Shown piece by piece: positions 25,200-34,391 of a DNA stretch of 64,000 nt. The notes under the pieces were generated by a model, which saw only the letters and a program-made list of their open reading frames with translations, searched no databases and was not told the origin of the DNA. The DNA comes from JACRLV01 sp045863555. Its GTDB lineage: Bacteria > Planctomycetota > Phycisphaerae > UBA1845 > Fen-1342. The stretch lies in contig BTUU01000004.1 of assembly GCA_045863555.1 (NCBI GenBank), forward strand, positions 186,001 to 250,000, written 5' to 3'. Made by a program: the position numbers and the translations under genes. Each line of letters starts with the position of its first letter. Position 1 is the stretch's first letter.

Positions 25200-26966
25200 T
25201 CACGGCCGGCGGCGCAGGATGATGACCGGCTTGTTGGCCCAGGTAATCGGCGTCGGCAGGTCGAGGCTCGTCCGCTTCGCCACCTCGTATCGGTCCATCC
25301 ACGCCCGGTAGCGGCGCAGGTCGCTCGGCCCGTCGACCGTCATGACCACCCACTGCGGCTCGCTCGGTTGAGTTGTATTGCCTTCGGAAATCGCCGGCGG
25401 CGGAGACGGCGGCAGCAATACGACCCGTCGCGTCGCGAAATCGAGCGGCGGAATGCTGTACGGCGCCGGCTCCTGAAAAACGCCGACCGCCTCGCCCGGT
25501 GCGATCCGCGCGGCGAGCCACTCGCCCGCCAGCCTGCGCGTCGATCCGCCGCCCCATCCATCGGCCCAGAACGCGGAGACGTATCCGCCGACGCCGATGC
25601 TCCAGAGTCCCAGCATCCCGACGGTCGCCGCGAGGCCGATCCGCGTCTCGCTGAAGCGGCGCAGGCAGATGCCGGCCGCGCAGCCGAGAACTGCGGAGGG
25701 CAGCGCCAGAAATCGGGCGAACTCGGCGGGCTTTCCCGCGCCGATGGCCGCACACAGCAGCAGCATCGCGGCGGCCGGCGCGGCGGGTACGATCAGACGG
25801 GCACGCCATTTCGCGGCCGCGAGCAGACAACCGGCCAGCCCGACGACGAGCATCCAGCCTCCCATCGCCTGATGAAGGAGGTCGGCGACGCGCAGGGCGC
25901 CCTCTCCGAAGCGGGAGATGGAGTACATCGCGGTGCTGTTGCCGATGTTGCTCCGAAGGGACTCGGGTGCGGCCACGAGGTTTACGACGACGTATGGATT
26001 CGTGAGCGCATACACGGCGACCGCGATTGCTGCGGCGACGAGGAGCGGCCGCGTCGCGGTGCGGCGATCCTGGCCGGCCGCGAGCCACGCGGCGGGAATC
26101 AGGAACCACGCCGCGACTCCGGTGAGCACGAGTCCGGCGGAGAGCCCGGCGGCGATGCCCAGGATAATCGCATTGCGCAGCGTTCGACGGTCGAGGAATA
26201 CAAGAGTGCGCTCGATCGCGAGCAGCGCCATGCAGGCGGACGGGATGTGCGGTTTCGCCTCGACCGCTCCCGAGAGAAAAACGGGCGAGAGCCCTACCAG
26301 CCCCATCGCCAGCCAGCCGGCGCCCGCGCGGCCGGTGCGCGCGGCGATCCGGAAGCAGGCGACGAGGCCGATCGCCCCGAAGGCAACGGAGATCAGGCGG
26401 GCGATGAAGTAGAACCGGCCGAAATCGGCGGGATGATCGAGGTAGTGGTTGAGGTCGCGCGTGAGGTGGGCCGCACCCACGAGCGACGCCGCACCGACCG
26501 CCCCTCCGACGCCGTAGATGTACGCGCCGCCGTACTGGTAGAGCTTCGGATCGAAATCGCCCTGCCGCGGCTTCATGCGCTGCAGCGCGCGAAACGTGAT
26601 CATCTCATCCGGCTGGTGGGAGTAGAGGCGGTACCGAAGCAGAATCGCGGCCCGCGCGGCGTCATCGGACGTGAGATCGAGCAGCGATGCTCGTTCGCCG
26701 AGGGGATCGGCGTCCGTGTCGGCCCCCGCCTGCCGATCGCGAAGCTCGCGGATCGCCGCGTCGGCATCGAACCGGGCCGCATCCCACGCCGGCGTTCCGC
26801 CGAAGAGCAGGTCGTCGTTCGCCCGGCTCGGCAGTCCCCAGAGGCAGAGTGGCATCACGGTCGCGGCCCAGAGAACCGCGGCCGCCCAGACCAGCCAGGA
26901 GCGCGCTCCGCCGGGCGCGGACACCGACTGCGAGGCAGCGCGATCAGGGCCGTGGGTCGCAGTCAC
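25200..26966 (-). CDS. Multi-spanning GT39-like membrane protein
   Basis: A 588-residue integral membrane protein with about ten hydrophobic segments. The layout, with DDLLFGG near the N-terminal acidic loop, LYQYGGAYIYGVG, a long string of helices and a C-terminal soluble domain, fits dolichyl/polyprenyl-phosphate sugar transferases (GT39/GT-C). The start is GTG 26966, which overlaps the UbiA stop by four bases (GTGA). It is the last gene of the four-gene operon from 30.4 kb. A polyprenyl-linked substrate would fit next to a UbiA prenyltransferase, but this is inference. Confidence 0.7.
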   Translation of the reverse strand: MTATHGPDRAASQSVSAPGGARSWLVWAAAVLWAATVMPLCLWGLPSRANDDLLFGGTPAWDAARFDADAAIRELRDRQAGADTDADPLGERASLLDLTSDDAARAAILLRYRLYSHQPDEMITFRALQRMKPRQGDFDPKLYQYGGAYIYGVGGAVGAASLVGAAHLTRDLNHYLDHPADFGRFYFIARLISVAFGAIGLVACFRIAARTGRAGAGWLAMGLVGLSPVFLSGAVEAKPHIPSACMALLAIERTLVFLDRRTLRNAIILGIAAGLSAGLVLTGVAAWFLIPAAWLAAGQDRRTATRPLLVAAAIAVAVYALTNPYVVVNLVAAPESLRSNIGNSTAMYSISRFGEGALRVADLLHQAMGGWMLVVGLAGCLLAAAKWRARLIVPAAPAAAMLLLCAAIGAGKPAEFARFLALPSAVLGCAAGICLRRFSETRIGLAATVGMLGLWSIGVGGYVSAFWADGWGGGSTRRLAGEWLAARIAPGEAVGVFQEPAPYSIPPLDFATRRVVLLPPSPPPAISEGNTTQPSEPQWVVMTVDGPSDLRRYRAWMDRYEVAKRTSLDLPTPITWANKPVIILRRRP

Positions 26967-27904
26967 GGGTTGAGCACCTGGAGGCACACGTCGAGAACCC
27001 CGAGGCCGCCGAGGACGAGCCCGACGACCCCGTTCACGGTGAAGAACGCCAGATTGACGCGGCTCAGGTCGGTCGGGCTCACGATCGCATTTTCGATCAC
27101 CAGCAGAAGCACCACGCAGCCGACGCCGATCCAGTACGGAGCCGTCAACCCGGCGGTCAGCCCCGTCGCGACGAGCGCCGCGGTCGTCACGACGTGCAGG
27201 CCGCGAGCGATCCACAGGGCTCGACCGACGCCGACGCGCGAGGGAATGCTGAAGAGCCCGGCCGACCGGTCAAAGTCGGCGTCCTGGCAGGCGTAGATCA
27301 CGTCGAAGCCCGCAATCCAGCAGGCGACGGCGAGCATCAGAAACCCGGCCGGCGCGCCGAGCGTCTGCGGTGAGATCGCGATCCACGCGGCGACCGGCGC
27401 CATCGCGATCGCCGCACCCAGAAAGAGGTGCGAGCACCGGGTGAATCGCTTCGTCCAGGAATACGCACACAGCACGAGCAGCACGGGGATCGCGAGCGCG
27501 ATCGGCCAGGCGTTTCCGTCGACGTACAGGAACCCGGCGCACCCCAGCAGGAACACGCCGCACGACGCCAGGAAGAACAGCCAGGCGGCGCGCGGACTGA
27601 TGAGGCCGCGCGGCAGGGCGCGGATCGCCGTTCGCGGATTCCGGGCGTCGATGGCCGCGTCGACGATCCGGTTGAAGGTCATGGCGGCGCTGCGGGCCCC
27701 CACCATGCAGACGACGATCAGCGCGAGATCGGCGAGGCCCGGCAGCCGCGGCGGCGTCATCGACCGGGCGGCGAGGAACGTCGAGAGCACGGCAAACGGA
27801 AGCGCGAAGACCGAGTGGCTGAGCTTGATCATCTCCGCCCAGGTCCGGAGCGCCGCGACCGGGGTCCGCGCGGCGGCGGTCGGAGGATTCGCAGCCTCGG
27901 CCAT
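26963..27904 (-). CDS. ubiA: UbiA-family prenyltransferase (probable menaquinone MqnP)
   Basis: A 313-residue membrane prenyltransferase. The two Asp-rich metal/diphosphate motifs are NRIVDAAIDARN and YACQDADFDRSAGLFSIP, between about eight membrane helices. In organisms making menaquinone from futalosine, a UbiA homologue (MqnP) prenylates the 1,4-dihydroxy-6-naphthoate ring, and a UbiX-dependent UbiD-type enzyme decarboxylates it. ubiX is directly upstream and mqnE is at the right end of this window, supporting that role over 4-hydroxybenzoate prenylation. ATG 27904 is one base after the UbiX stop. Confidence 0.9.
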   Translation of the reverse strand: MAEAANPPTAAARTPVAALRTWAEMIKLSHSVFALPFAVLSTFLAARSMTPPRLPGLADLALIVVCMVGARSAAMTFNRIVDAAIDARNPRTAIRALPRGLISPRAAWLFFLASCGVFLLGCAGFLYVDGNAWPIALAIPVLLVLCAYSWTKRFTRCSHLFLGAAIAMAPVAAWIAISPQTLGAPAGFLMLAVACWIAGFDVIYACQDADFDRSAGLFSIPSRVGVGRALWIARGLHVVTTAALVATGLTAGLTAPYWIGVGCVVLLLVIENAIVSPTDLSRVNLAFFTVNGVVGLVLGGLGVLDVCLQVLNP

Positions 27905-27905
27905 C

Positions 27906-28532
27906 TCAGACTTCCTCCACGTCACCCGCTCCGCCGCGCCGCGCGGCCGGTCCGCGTTCGGGTTCCCAGCGCGTTCGCAGCGTGTGCGGAAGGCCCAGCA
28001 GATCGAGCACGCGCCCGACGACAAAATCGACGAGTTCTCCCACGCCAGTCGGCCGCATGTAGAAGCCGGGGCAGGCGGGACAGACGACCGCGCCCGCGCG
28101 GCTCAGCTTGAGCATGTTCTCGATTTCTATCGCGCTCAGGGGCATCTCGCGGGGTACGAGGATGAGCTTTCGCGATTCCTTCAGCGTGACCATCGCCGCG
28201 CGGGAGATCAGATTGTCGCCGAGGCCACCGGCGACCGCGGCGAGCGTGTGGCTGCTGCACGGGCAGATGACCATGCCGGCGGTGAGAAAGGAGCCGCTGG
28301 CGATTTTCGCGCCGATGTTGCGGTGCTGGTAGAGCGTGACATTCGGGGCGGGCCGTTCCAGCAGCGACTCGACCGTCACGCGCGTGAGACCGAGTTCGTC
28401 GGCCATCACCTCCCGCGCGGCGGGGCTGACCACGAGATGCAGATGGAGATCCTGCTCGGCGAGGCACTGAGCGAGGCGGCGCGCGTAGGGAGCGCCGCTC
28501 GCCCCGCTGATGCCGAGGATGAGCTGCTTCAT
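27906..28532 (-). CDS. ubiX: Flavin prenyltransferase UbiX
   Basis: Transfers a dimethylallyl group to FMN to make the prenylated flavin used by UbiD-type decarboxylases. The 208-residue protein has ILGISGASGAPYARRL (FMN phosphate loop), GSFLTAGMVICPCSSHTLAAVAGGLGDNLISRAA and LILVPREMPLSAIEIENMLKLS, followed by ACPGFYMRPTG, all characteristic. ATG 28532 overlaps the upstream gene by four bases. No ubiD homologue is in the window. Confidence 0.95.
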   Translation of the reverse strand: MKQLILGISGASGAPYARRLAQCLAEQDLHLHLVVSPAAREVMADELGLTRVTVESLLERPAPNVTLYQHRNIGAKIASGSFLTAGMVICPCSSHTLAAVAGGLGDNLISRAAMVTLKESRKLILVPREMPLSAIEIENMLKLSRAGAVVCPACPGFYMRPTGVGELVDFVVGRVLDLLGLPHTLRTRWEPERGPAARRGGAGDVEEV

Positions 28533-30400
28533 GGATTCACCGCCTCCGCGGTCGTCTCGCCATCCGGTCGGATGCGCGCCGCGGCCTCCGCCGCCCAGCA
28601 CGATTGAGGGTACCGCTCAGCGATCGTGCGGAAATAACGCGTTCCGTCGGCGATCCGCGCCGGATCGCGCGAGCGAAGCTCCAGCTCGGCGAGCCGGAAC
28701 AGCGCCTCGGGGGTCGCATCCGAGTCGCCGATGAGCGCCAGCACGCGTTTCAACGTCGAAACGCGCTGCTCGGAACCGGGGATCGCATCGGCCCAGCGGA
28801 CGAGCAGGTTGTCGTACAGACGGCTTTCACGGTAGACGACCGCGAGGTGGCCGAGCTGCTGCGCGTACTGCTCACGCCGCGGATCGAGCGCCGCAAGCGC
28901 CCGAAGCGGCTCATCGCCGAATTGCGGATCGTCGCGGTTTGCCAGGATCAGCTCGCGCAGGCGGCAGGCCTCGCCGCGATACGGGCGGGGATCGAAATCG
29001 AGCCCCGGCTCGACCGCTTCGTCCGGCGGCGACGGGCTGCCGGGCACGCCCGGCCGCGTGCCGACCGGCCGGTGGATCGCGATTTCGAGCGTCGCCAGGG
29101 CTTCGTCGAGATTCCCGCGCCGGAGGTGGATCTGGCCGAGCCGCAGCCCGGCGACGGCCGCGAGCGGCGATGCGGCGTGCTCGCGCACGAGGGCGGCCCA
29201 GAAGGGTTCCGACTGCGGATGGGGATAGTCGGTGTAGAGTTCGCGGCGCGGGTTGCGGAGATCGAAATCGCGCTCGTCGAGCCGCATGTCCATGATGCGG
29301 GCGTGGATATAGAGGACTTCCGGGATGTAACGGCTCGTCGGATAGTCGAGCGTAAACCGCTTGCAGGCTTCGTGGGCGCGGGCGCGGTCGGCGAGAAAGT
29401 CGAAGAGCATCTGATTGAGAATCAGCCGCTTGAGCAGCACCATGTCGCCGCGGACCGCGACGAGGGCATCGTCATAGAAACGGTCGAAGGCGGCCTGTTC
29501 CGCGGACCAGCGGGCGATCATCTCGCGAATCACCGGCCGGGCGTTGAGGAGCGGGGCGAAAGCGGCGGACCGCGGCCCGTGTTCGACCTCCAGCGTCCGG
29601 TAGGCGAGTTCATCGGACCCGACGCGCATGTGAAAGAGGACGACGGGCGTGGCGAACATGATCGCCTGGACGGGTGCGATCGCGCCGGGCCGGTAGCGCA
29701 TGAACCGCGAGATGATGAGCACGATGGCGGTCATCGCGGCGGCGGCGAGGATGGCGAGAATCCAGGGCGCGGCCATGAGCGCGCGCTGGGTGGGCGAGCC
29801 CTCGTCGAGCGCGTCCGAGGGCCCGCGCGTGGCGAGGTAGAGATAGAGCAGCACGGGGAGCATCGCGACGAGCGCGGAACCGAATCGGAATCGCCAGCGG
29901 AAAGGCGGAACCGTGGCGACGATGCAGCTCAGCATCAGGGTCACGCCCATCCACGGCATGTGGGCGAAGACGATCACGGCGAGCGCGAAGGGAACGGCGC
30001 TCGGGAGCCGGTAGAGGATCGCCACGACGAGCGGCGTGGCGATGATCGCCGCGAGGGTGAGCCCGAGGACGATCCCGTGCACGGGGGCGCGCGTGACGTT
30101 GATCGGGTAGAGAATGAAGTCGTTCAGGTTGGGCGATGCGCTGGTCCAGAATCGCCCCGGCGCGGCGTAGGACTCCCAGGAGAAGTCGAAGAGCCGGGCC
30201 ACGTGGAGCCAGTGCGTGAAAACACACAACCCGCAGAACAGGATGAAATTGACGAGCAGCAGCAGCACCGCGCGGACGCGGGATCGAGGATCGGCATGCG
30301 TCCAGACATCCTCAAGGACATGGCGCGGCCGCGTGGCGCGCGGCCGCCGACTCCTGCGCGGCCGCGGTTTGTCAACTTGGAGCGACGCAGCGTCTGCCAT
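28529..30400 (-). CDS. Unknown polytopic membrane protein with TPR-like C-terminus
   Basis: A 623-residue protein and the first gene of the operon with ubiX and ubiA. An Arg-rich cytosolic N-terminus precedes about seven membrane helices (to residue about 265). The soluble C-terminal half contains tetratricopeptide-like helical pairs (LRLGQIHLRRGNLDEALATLEIAI, LFRLAELELRSRDPARIADGTRYFRTIAERYP). The start codon lies in an inverted repeat that puts GGAG in a loop and AUG in the stem. No function recognised. Confidence 0.72.
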   Translation of the reverse strand: MADAASLQVDKPRPRRSRRPRATRPRHVLEDVWTHADPRSRVRAVLLLLVNFILFCGLCVFTHWLHVARLFDFSWESYAAPGRFWTSASPNLNDFILYPINVTRAPVHGIVLGLTLAAIIATPLVVAILYRLPSAVPFALAVIVFAHMPWMGVTLMLSCIVATVPPFRWRFRFGSALVAMLPVLLYLYLATRGPSDALDEGSPTQRALMAAPWILAILAAAAMTAIVLIISRFMRYRPGAIAPVQAIMFATPVVLFHMRVGSDELAYRTLEVEHGPRSAAFAPLLNARPVIREMIARWSAEQAAFDRFYDDALVAVRGDMVLLKRLILNQMLFDFLADRARAHEACKRFTLDYPTSRYIPEVLYIHARIMDMRLDERDFDLRNPRRELYTDYPHPQSEPFWAALVREHAASPLAAVAGLRLGQIHLRRGNLDEALATLEIAIHRPVGTRPGVPGSPSPPDEAVEPGLDFDPRPYRGEACRLRELILANRDDPQFGDEPLRALAALDPRREQYAQQLGHLAVVYRESRLYDNLLVRWADAIPGSEQRVSTLKRVLALIGDSDATPEALFRLAELELRSRDPARIADGTRYFRTIAERYPQSCWAAEAAARIRPDGETTAEAVNP

Positions 30401-30415
30401 CGCGGCTCCGCGATG
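30398..30415 (-). promoter_or_regulatory. start-codon hairpin
   Basis: An 8-bp inverted repeat with a 2-base centre spans the start of the TPR membrane protein gene. In the minus-strand mRNA the stem contains the AUG and the loop shows GGAG, so translation start could be gated by this fold. Confidence 0.4.
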
Positions 30416-30512
30416 AAAAAACCCGAACGTGATCCCGCCTCGCGGCGGCGTGCGGCCGCGGCACGGGAAACGAGTTGGGATTATATGCTCGCTTGCGGGG
30501 GGCAGAAACGAG

Positions 30513-30547
30513 ACGCGCCGCGCGGGTGCGAGACCCGTGCGGCGCGT
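30513..30547. terminator. 15-bp hairpin terminator
   Basis: Arms 30513-30527 and 30533-30547 pair over 15 bp (one G-T), with a 5-base loop GCGAG. TTTTCTTT follows on the plus strand and CGTTTCT on the minus strand. It lies 47 bases past the stop of the minus-strand dockerin gene and probably ends that transcript. Confidence 0.65.
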
Positions 30548-30593
30548 TTTCTTTCGGCGGCGGCGACGGACAAGGCGTCGACGCGAACCCTGT

Positions 30594-32138
30594 TCAGCAA
30601 GTGCTCCCGAAACTGGACAGCATCAGCGTCAGATCGCTGATATCCACATCGCCGTCACCATCGAGATCGCCCTGCTCGTAACTCGCTCCGCCGGGAAGGC
30701 CGAAGCTCGACAGCAGGATCGAAAGATCGGAGATATTCACCTGGCTGTTTCCGTCGAGATCGCCGGGACACGCGGGCGCTTCGCAAGCATCAGCCGTGCC
30801 GTTGCTGTTTCCATCGGCGCAGGTGGTTCCTGCGCCGGCCCAGGTCGCGCCGACGCTGGCGCAGTCGGCGGCCGTGAGAACGAGGCAGAACCCTGTCGAG
30901 AAGCAGCAGGCACCGGTCGGTTCCGGACAGTTGACCGTCGCGCAGCTCGTATCGTTGCCCTGGTAGATCCCGCCCTGACTGCTGCACTGCGACGGCGAGA
31001 CCGGGCCGATGCAGGTGCCGTCCGGAAGGCAGCAGGCGCCCTGCGGATTGCAGTTGAACGTCGCGCACGCGGTCCCGACACCGCCCGACGTGCCTCCGGC
31101 CGCAGTACAGTCCGCCGGGGCAAGATTCAGACAGCTTCCGTTCGGGAAGCAGCAGGCCTGGGTCGAGGGCGGGGGACAATTGACGCCGCTGCACGAGGTG
31201 CCGTCGCCCATGTAGGTACCGCCGAGCGATTGGCACTCCGCCTGCGTTCGGACTTCGCAGGCGCCGTTCAGACAGCACGGGCCGATGCCGGGCTGGCAAC
31301 TCACGGATGACCAGGTGGTCCGCGTGACCCAGTCGCCGGAGGGCCGGCACGCCTGCGAGAGATTCGAAAACCGGGCCCAGCCGCCGTTGGGCGGACATCC
31401 AAACACGCCGCAATCAAGCCCAAAGAGCCAGTTATTCGCGGCCTGGGCGAGGCCCGACGTGTCAGTCACTGGAAACGCATTGCAGCAGGTGGGCGGCGCG
31501 GTCAGGCACGGATTCGCCGGCGGACTGTTGTGCCGGTCGATCCGGAAACCGACGGAGAACGTACTCGAGCCGTCGTTATTGAGGATGATCTGCTCGGGAT
31601 CGCCGGGATCGACGGAGAACTGGATGTTCGTGCCCGCCGTGCCCGGACCGATTCTCAGGTGCGGGAGAATGAGATCGTCGGACGAGAAGACGTACGTCGG
31701 CGAGCCATCCGGCACGCCTTCCCAGAAGAGAATCGACCACTCCGTCGTCGTCTGAACGGTCGCGCCGTTCGTAACGAAGATGCACTCGACGAGGTCGATC
31801 TTGATCGGAAAATCGGCAGCCGAGATCACGAACGAGGTGGCGAGGATTTCCCCCTGGGCGAAACCGCCCTGGGCCACATAGCTGCCGCCGGCAAAGTTCG
31901 CGTCGGTGTGCGAGGAAAGAAAGTTGCACGCCCGGGGACGCGGCGGCAGCTCGTCGATGACGCCGCGCGGCGTCACTCGAAGCGTCGACAGCTGGTCGAC
32001 AAAGACGGGGATGCCCTCGCGGCCGGCCGCGGGATCGCCCGGGATCTGGGCAGATGCCGCGCCCGTGAGGGCGGCGGCGAGGATGATGGCAACGCGGGAC
32101 AGTGCGCACGGGACGGTTCCCGCGAAAACAGCGCTCAT
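30594..32138 (-). CDS. Secreted dockerin protein with four Cys-rich repeats
   Basis: A 514-residue exported protein. The signal peptide (to about residue 30) ends ASA-Q. Residues about 30-280 are a beta-rich domain. Residues about 287-444 hold four tandem units of about 40 residues with the pattern ACC..G.C....C...GG...G..T.C....C, probably disulfide-bonded. Residues 457-512 contain two dockerin-like calcium loops, GDLDGNSQVNISDLSILLSSFG and GDLDGDGDVDISDLTLMLSSFG (described by key residues DLDG..VNISDL and DLDGDGDVDISDL). The ATG follows GAGGGGG. It may attach to cohesin-like partners or act as an autonomous calcium domain. Confidence 0.85.
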   Translation of the reverse strand: MSAVFAGTVPCALSRVAIILAAALTGAASAQIPGDPAAGREGIPVFVDQLSTLRVTPRGVIDELPPRPRACNFLSSHTDANFAGGSYVAQGGFAQGEILATSFVISAADFPIKIDLVECIFVTNGATVQTTTEWSILFWEGVPDGSPTYVFSSDDLILPHLRIGPGTAGTNIQFSVDPGDPEQIILNNDGSSTFSVGFRIDRHNSPPANPCLTAPPTCCNAFPVTDTSGLAQAANNWLFGLDCGVFGCPPNGGWARFSNLSQACRPSGDWVTRTTWSSVSCQPGIGPCCLNGACEVRTQAECQSLGGTYMGDGTSCSGVNCPPPSTQACCFPNGSCLNLAPADCTAAGGTSGGVGTACATFNCNPQGACCLPDGTCIGPVSPSQCSSQGGIYQGNDTSCATVNCPEPTGACCFSTGFCLVLTAADCASVGATWAGAGTTCADGNSNGTADACEAPACPGDLDGNSQVNISDLSILLSSFGLPGGASYEQGDLDGDGDVDISDLTLMLSSFGSTC

Positions 32139-32316
32139 TCGAACCCCCTCGACAGGCTTGGCTGGACCGGTCCGTTCAATGGAATCGATCTTCGAAGCGT
32201 CTCATTATTATTCGCCGCCGAAAGTCCCGAGGCAACGCCGATTTTTCCGTGCGGATTGGCCCAAGGTCCGCTTGGACTGCCTAGAATGTTCCGCAGCGTG
32301 GCCCTGGAGCGTCGTG

Positions 32317-33141
32317 ATGTCGGTTCATCACCCATTTGATTCGCTCGCGGAACTCCCGACGGAGGACATCCGTCTGGACTGCGCGGCGCTTCACTTCGCC
32401 CGCGACGTTTATCCGGACCTGAACATCCTCACGTACCTCGGCCGCATCGATACGCTCGCGGAAGAGGTACGGGAGTGCCGCCCTGGCATCGCGGCCAACC
32501 TGCGATTCGAGGCGATGCGCGAGGTGATCGTCGAACGGCATGGCTACACCGGAAACGCCGACGACTACTACGAACCGGACAACAGCTACCTGAATCGCGT
32601 GCTCGACCGGAAACTGGGAATCCCGATCAGCCTCTCCATGCTCTGGATCGAGGTCGGACGGCGGCTGAACTGGCCGGTGTCCGGCGTCAGCTTCCCGGGG
32701 CGGTTCCTCGTCCGCTTCGACGACCCGGAACGCTTTGTCCTGGCGGATCCCTTCAGCGACGGCAGGCCGCTTTCGCTCGACGACTGCCACCAGCTTCTCG
32801 ACGAGCAGTTCGAAGGCAAGATGAAATTCGCACCCGCCCTGCTCGACCCGGTCGACAGCCGCACGATTCTCGTCCGGGCGCTCAATAACCTGCGATCCAT
32901 CTACCTGGTCCACCACGACTGGGCGCGGCTGGAAGACGTGCTGGCACGCCTCGCGGCCATCGACCGGTCTGACGGACGTCATCGCCTGGAGCTCGCCACC
33001 ATCCGCTACCGGCGGGGAGATGTCCGCCGGGCGCGCCTGGATCTCGCCGGAGCGGCGAGCGTGGTGACGGCGGGCGATGAACAACCGCCGGTCGTGCGCG
33101 AAATCCGGCAGCTCCGAACGATGCTCGTCGAACTGAATTAG
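32317..33141 (+). CDS. SirB1-family transglutaminase-like protein
   Basis: A 274-residue cytoplasmic protein. LDCAALHFARDVYPDLNILTYL and YEPDNSYLNRVLDRKLGIPISLSMLWIEVGRRL, then PVSGVSFPGRFLVRF, match the SirB1/YchA family, which has a transglutaminase-like fold plus a TPR-like tail (RALNNLRSIYLVHHDWARLEDVLARLAAIDR). GGAG is nine bases before ATG 32317. Function is not established in the family. Divergent from the dockerin gene. Confidence 0.88.
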   Translation: MSVHHPFDSLAELPTEDIRLDCAALHFARDVYPDLNILTYLGRIDTLAEEVRECRPGIAANLRFEAMREVIVERHGYTGNADDYYEPDNSYLNRVLDRKLGIPISLSMLWIEVGRRLNWPVSGVSFPGRFLVRFDDPERFVLADPFSDGRPLSLDDCHQLLDEQFEGKMKFAPALLDPVDSRTILVRALNNLRSIYLVHHDWARLEDVLARLAAIDRSDGRHRLELATIRYRRGDVRRARLDLAGAASVVTAGDEQPPVVREIRQLRTMLVELN

Positions 33142-33343
33142 CCCGACTCACCCTCAGCCGCCGCGACAGACGCTCCGGTCGTGGAAAATCCCTCAGACGT
33201 CGCCCTTGGGGACTGCCGCAGCCACACCTCTACTGCTCCCGTCCGGAATACGCACAGTGTCGTCCGGGGGGTTGCGGACTCCGTTTCCATATTTCGGGCG
33301 GTCGATGCGCGGCCGCCGGAAGATGAAATTGAGGAGCCTGCCC

Positions 33344-34384
33344 ATGAACAAGCCGAATACCGCGGTTCGAACCGCGCTGGTGCTGGTCGCAGCGACGGCC
33401 GCCCTGCTCGCGACGGGCTGCCTGGAGCGGAAAGAGACGATTCGCGTCGGCCGCGACGGCTCGGTGAAGATGCTCATGACGATCAAGGGGGAACCCTCGG
33501 ACTTCGAATCGGGGGACGCGCTGCCGCAGCGCGGCAGCCCGTGGAAGGTCGAGGAGGATCGGATCGAATCGGAGCCGGACAAGAACGACGTCCGCGTTCG
33601 CGTCGCGTCGTTTGACGGCCGCAAGGGTGAGCCAATCCCCGATTCGTTCGTCGACGAGCGGGATCCGAACTACGAAACCTGCCTCCGCTTTCCGACGACC
33701 GTCAACGTGGAACGGCGTTCAGACGGCGAGTACTTCCATTTCAACCGACGCTACCTCGCGCGGCAGGAGGCCCGCTACGCGATCTGGAACGAGCCGCTGA
33801 AGCAGTCGATCGACAAGTTTGCGGGGAAGGATCCGGCGGACATGACCGACGAAGAGCGCCGCGAACTTGTCGGCACGCTGCGCGCGGCCGAATCGATGAA
33901 ACGCGCCGAGATGGTGCTGGGCGCCGTGGAAACGATGGAAGAGGAGCAGAAATGGCCGCAGGATTACGGCCTGCGGCTGCGCCGCGTCGTCCTGGATACG
34001 TACGAAAACGTTAACATGGACGACATCGTTACGCTGATGGGCAGCCCGGCCGGCGAAGACCGCGACACGGCGATCAACGCGTTCGGCGCTGAACTGGTTG
34101 AGAAGGTCGGCGAGCGGATGCGAAAGGAACTGCGCGAGCTGCATGTCTCGAGCGGAGACGCGGAGCGCTTCTTCGACGCGTACGCCGCCGAGGAAGCCCG
34201 CCGAAGCGCGACCGAGGACCTGATGGACGAGACGTTCCGTGTCGAGCTCGAACTGCCCGGCGACGTCGTCGCCCATAACGCGACGTCGGTCGAGGACGGC
34301 AAGCTGATCTGGGAATTTCCCGGCAAGTCGCTGGCGGACCGCGATCACGTGATCATGGCGACGAGCCGGATTTCGCGAAAGTAA
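33344..34384 (+). CDS. Unknown lipoprotein
   Basis: A 346-residue lipoprotein. Signal sequence with lipobox LLATGC at about residues 21-26, giving a lipid-modified Cys and membrane anchoring. The mature part begins LERKETIRVGRDGSVKMLMTIKG and is mainly charged helices (EEERRELVGTLRAAES) ending with a beta segment. GAGGAG is seven bases before ATG 33344. It lies 7 bases upstream of an ECF sigma gene, so it may be the envelope element of that signalling unit. Family not recognised. Confidence 0.75.
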   Translation: MNKPNTAVRTALVLVAATAALLATGCLERKETIRVGRDGSVKMLMTIKGEPSDFESGDALPQRGSPWKVEEDRIESEPDKNDVRVRVASFDGRKGEPIPDSFVDERDPNYETCLRFPTTVNVERRSDGEYFHFNRRYLARQEARYAIWNEPLKQSIDKFAGKDPADMTDEERRELVGTLRAAESMKRAEMVLGAVETMEEEQKWPQDYGLRLRRVVLDTYENVNMDDIVTLMGSPAGEDRDTAINAFGAELVEKVGERMRKELRELHVSSGDAERFFDAYAAEEARRSATEDLMDETFRVELELPGDVVAHNATSVEDGKLIWEFPGKSLADRDHVIMATSRISRK

Positions 34385-34391
34385 CTGCACG

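Noticed and set aside
28604..30640. 678-codon plus-strand frame opposite the TPR membrane protein
   Set aside because: No motifs and highly charged composition; the minus strand has membrane helices and operon overlaps.
32164..32173. GGACCGGTCC palindrome upstream of the dockerin gene
   Set aside because: Ten GC-rich bases of symmetry are expected by chance in this composition, and no promoter boxes flank it.
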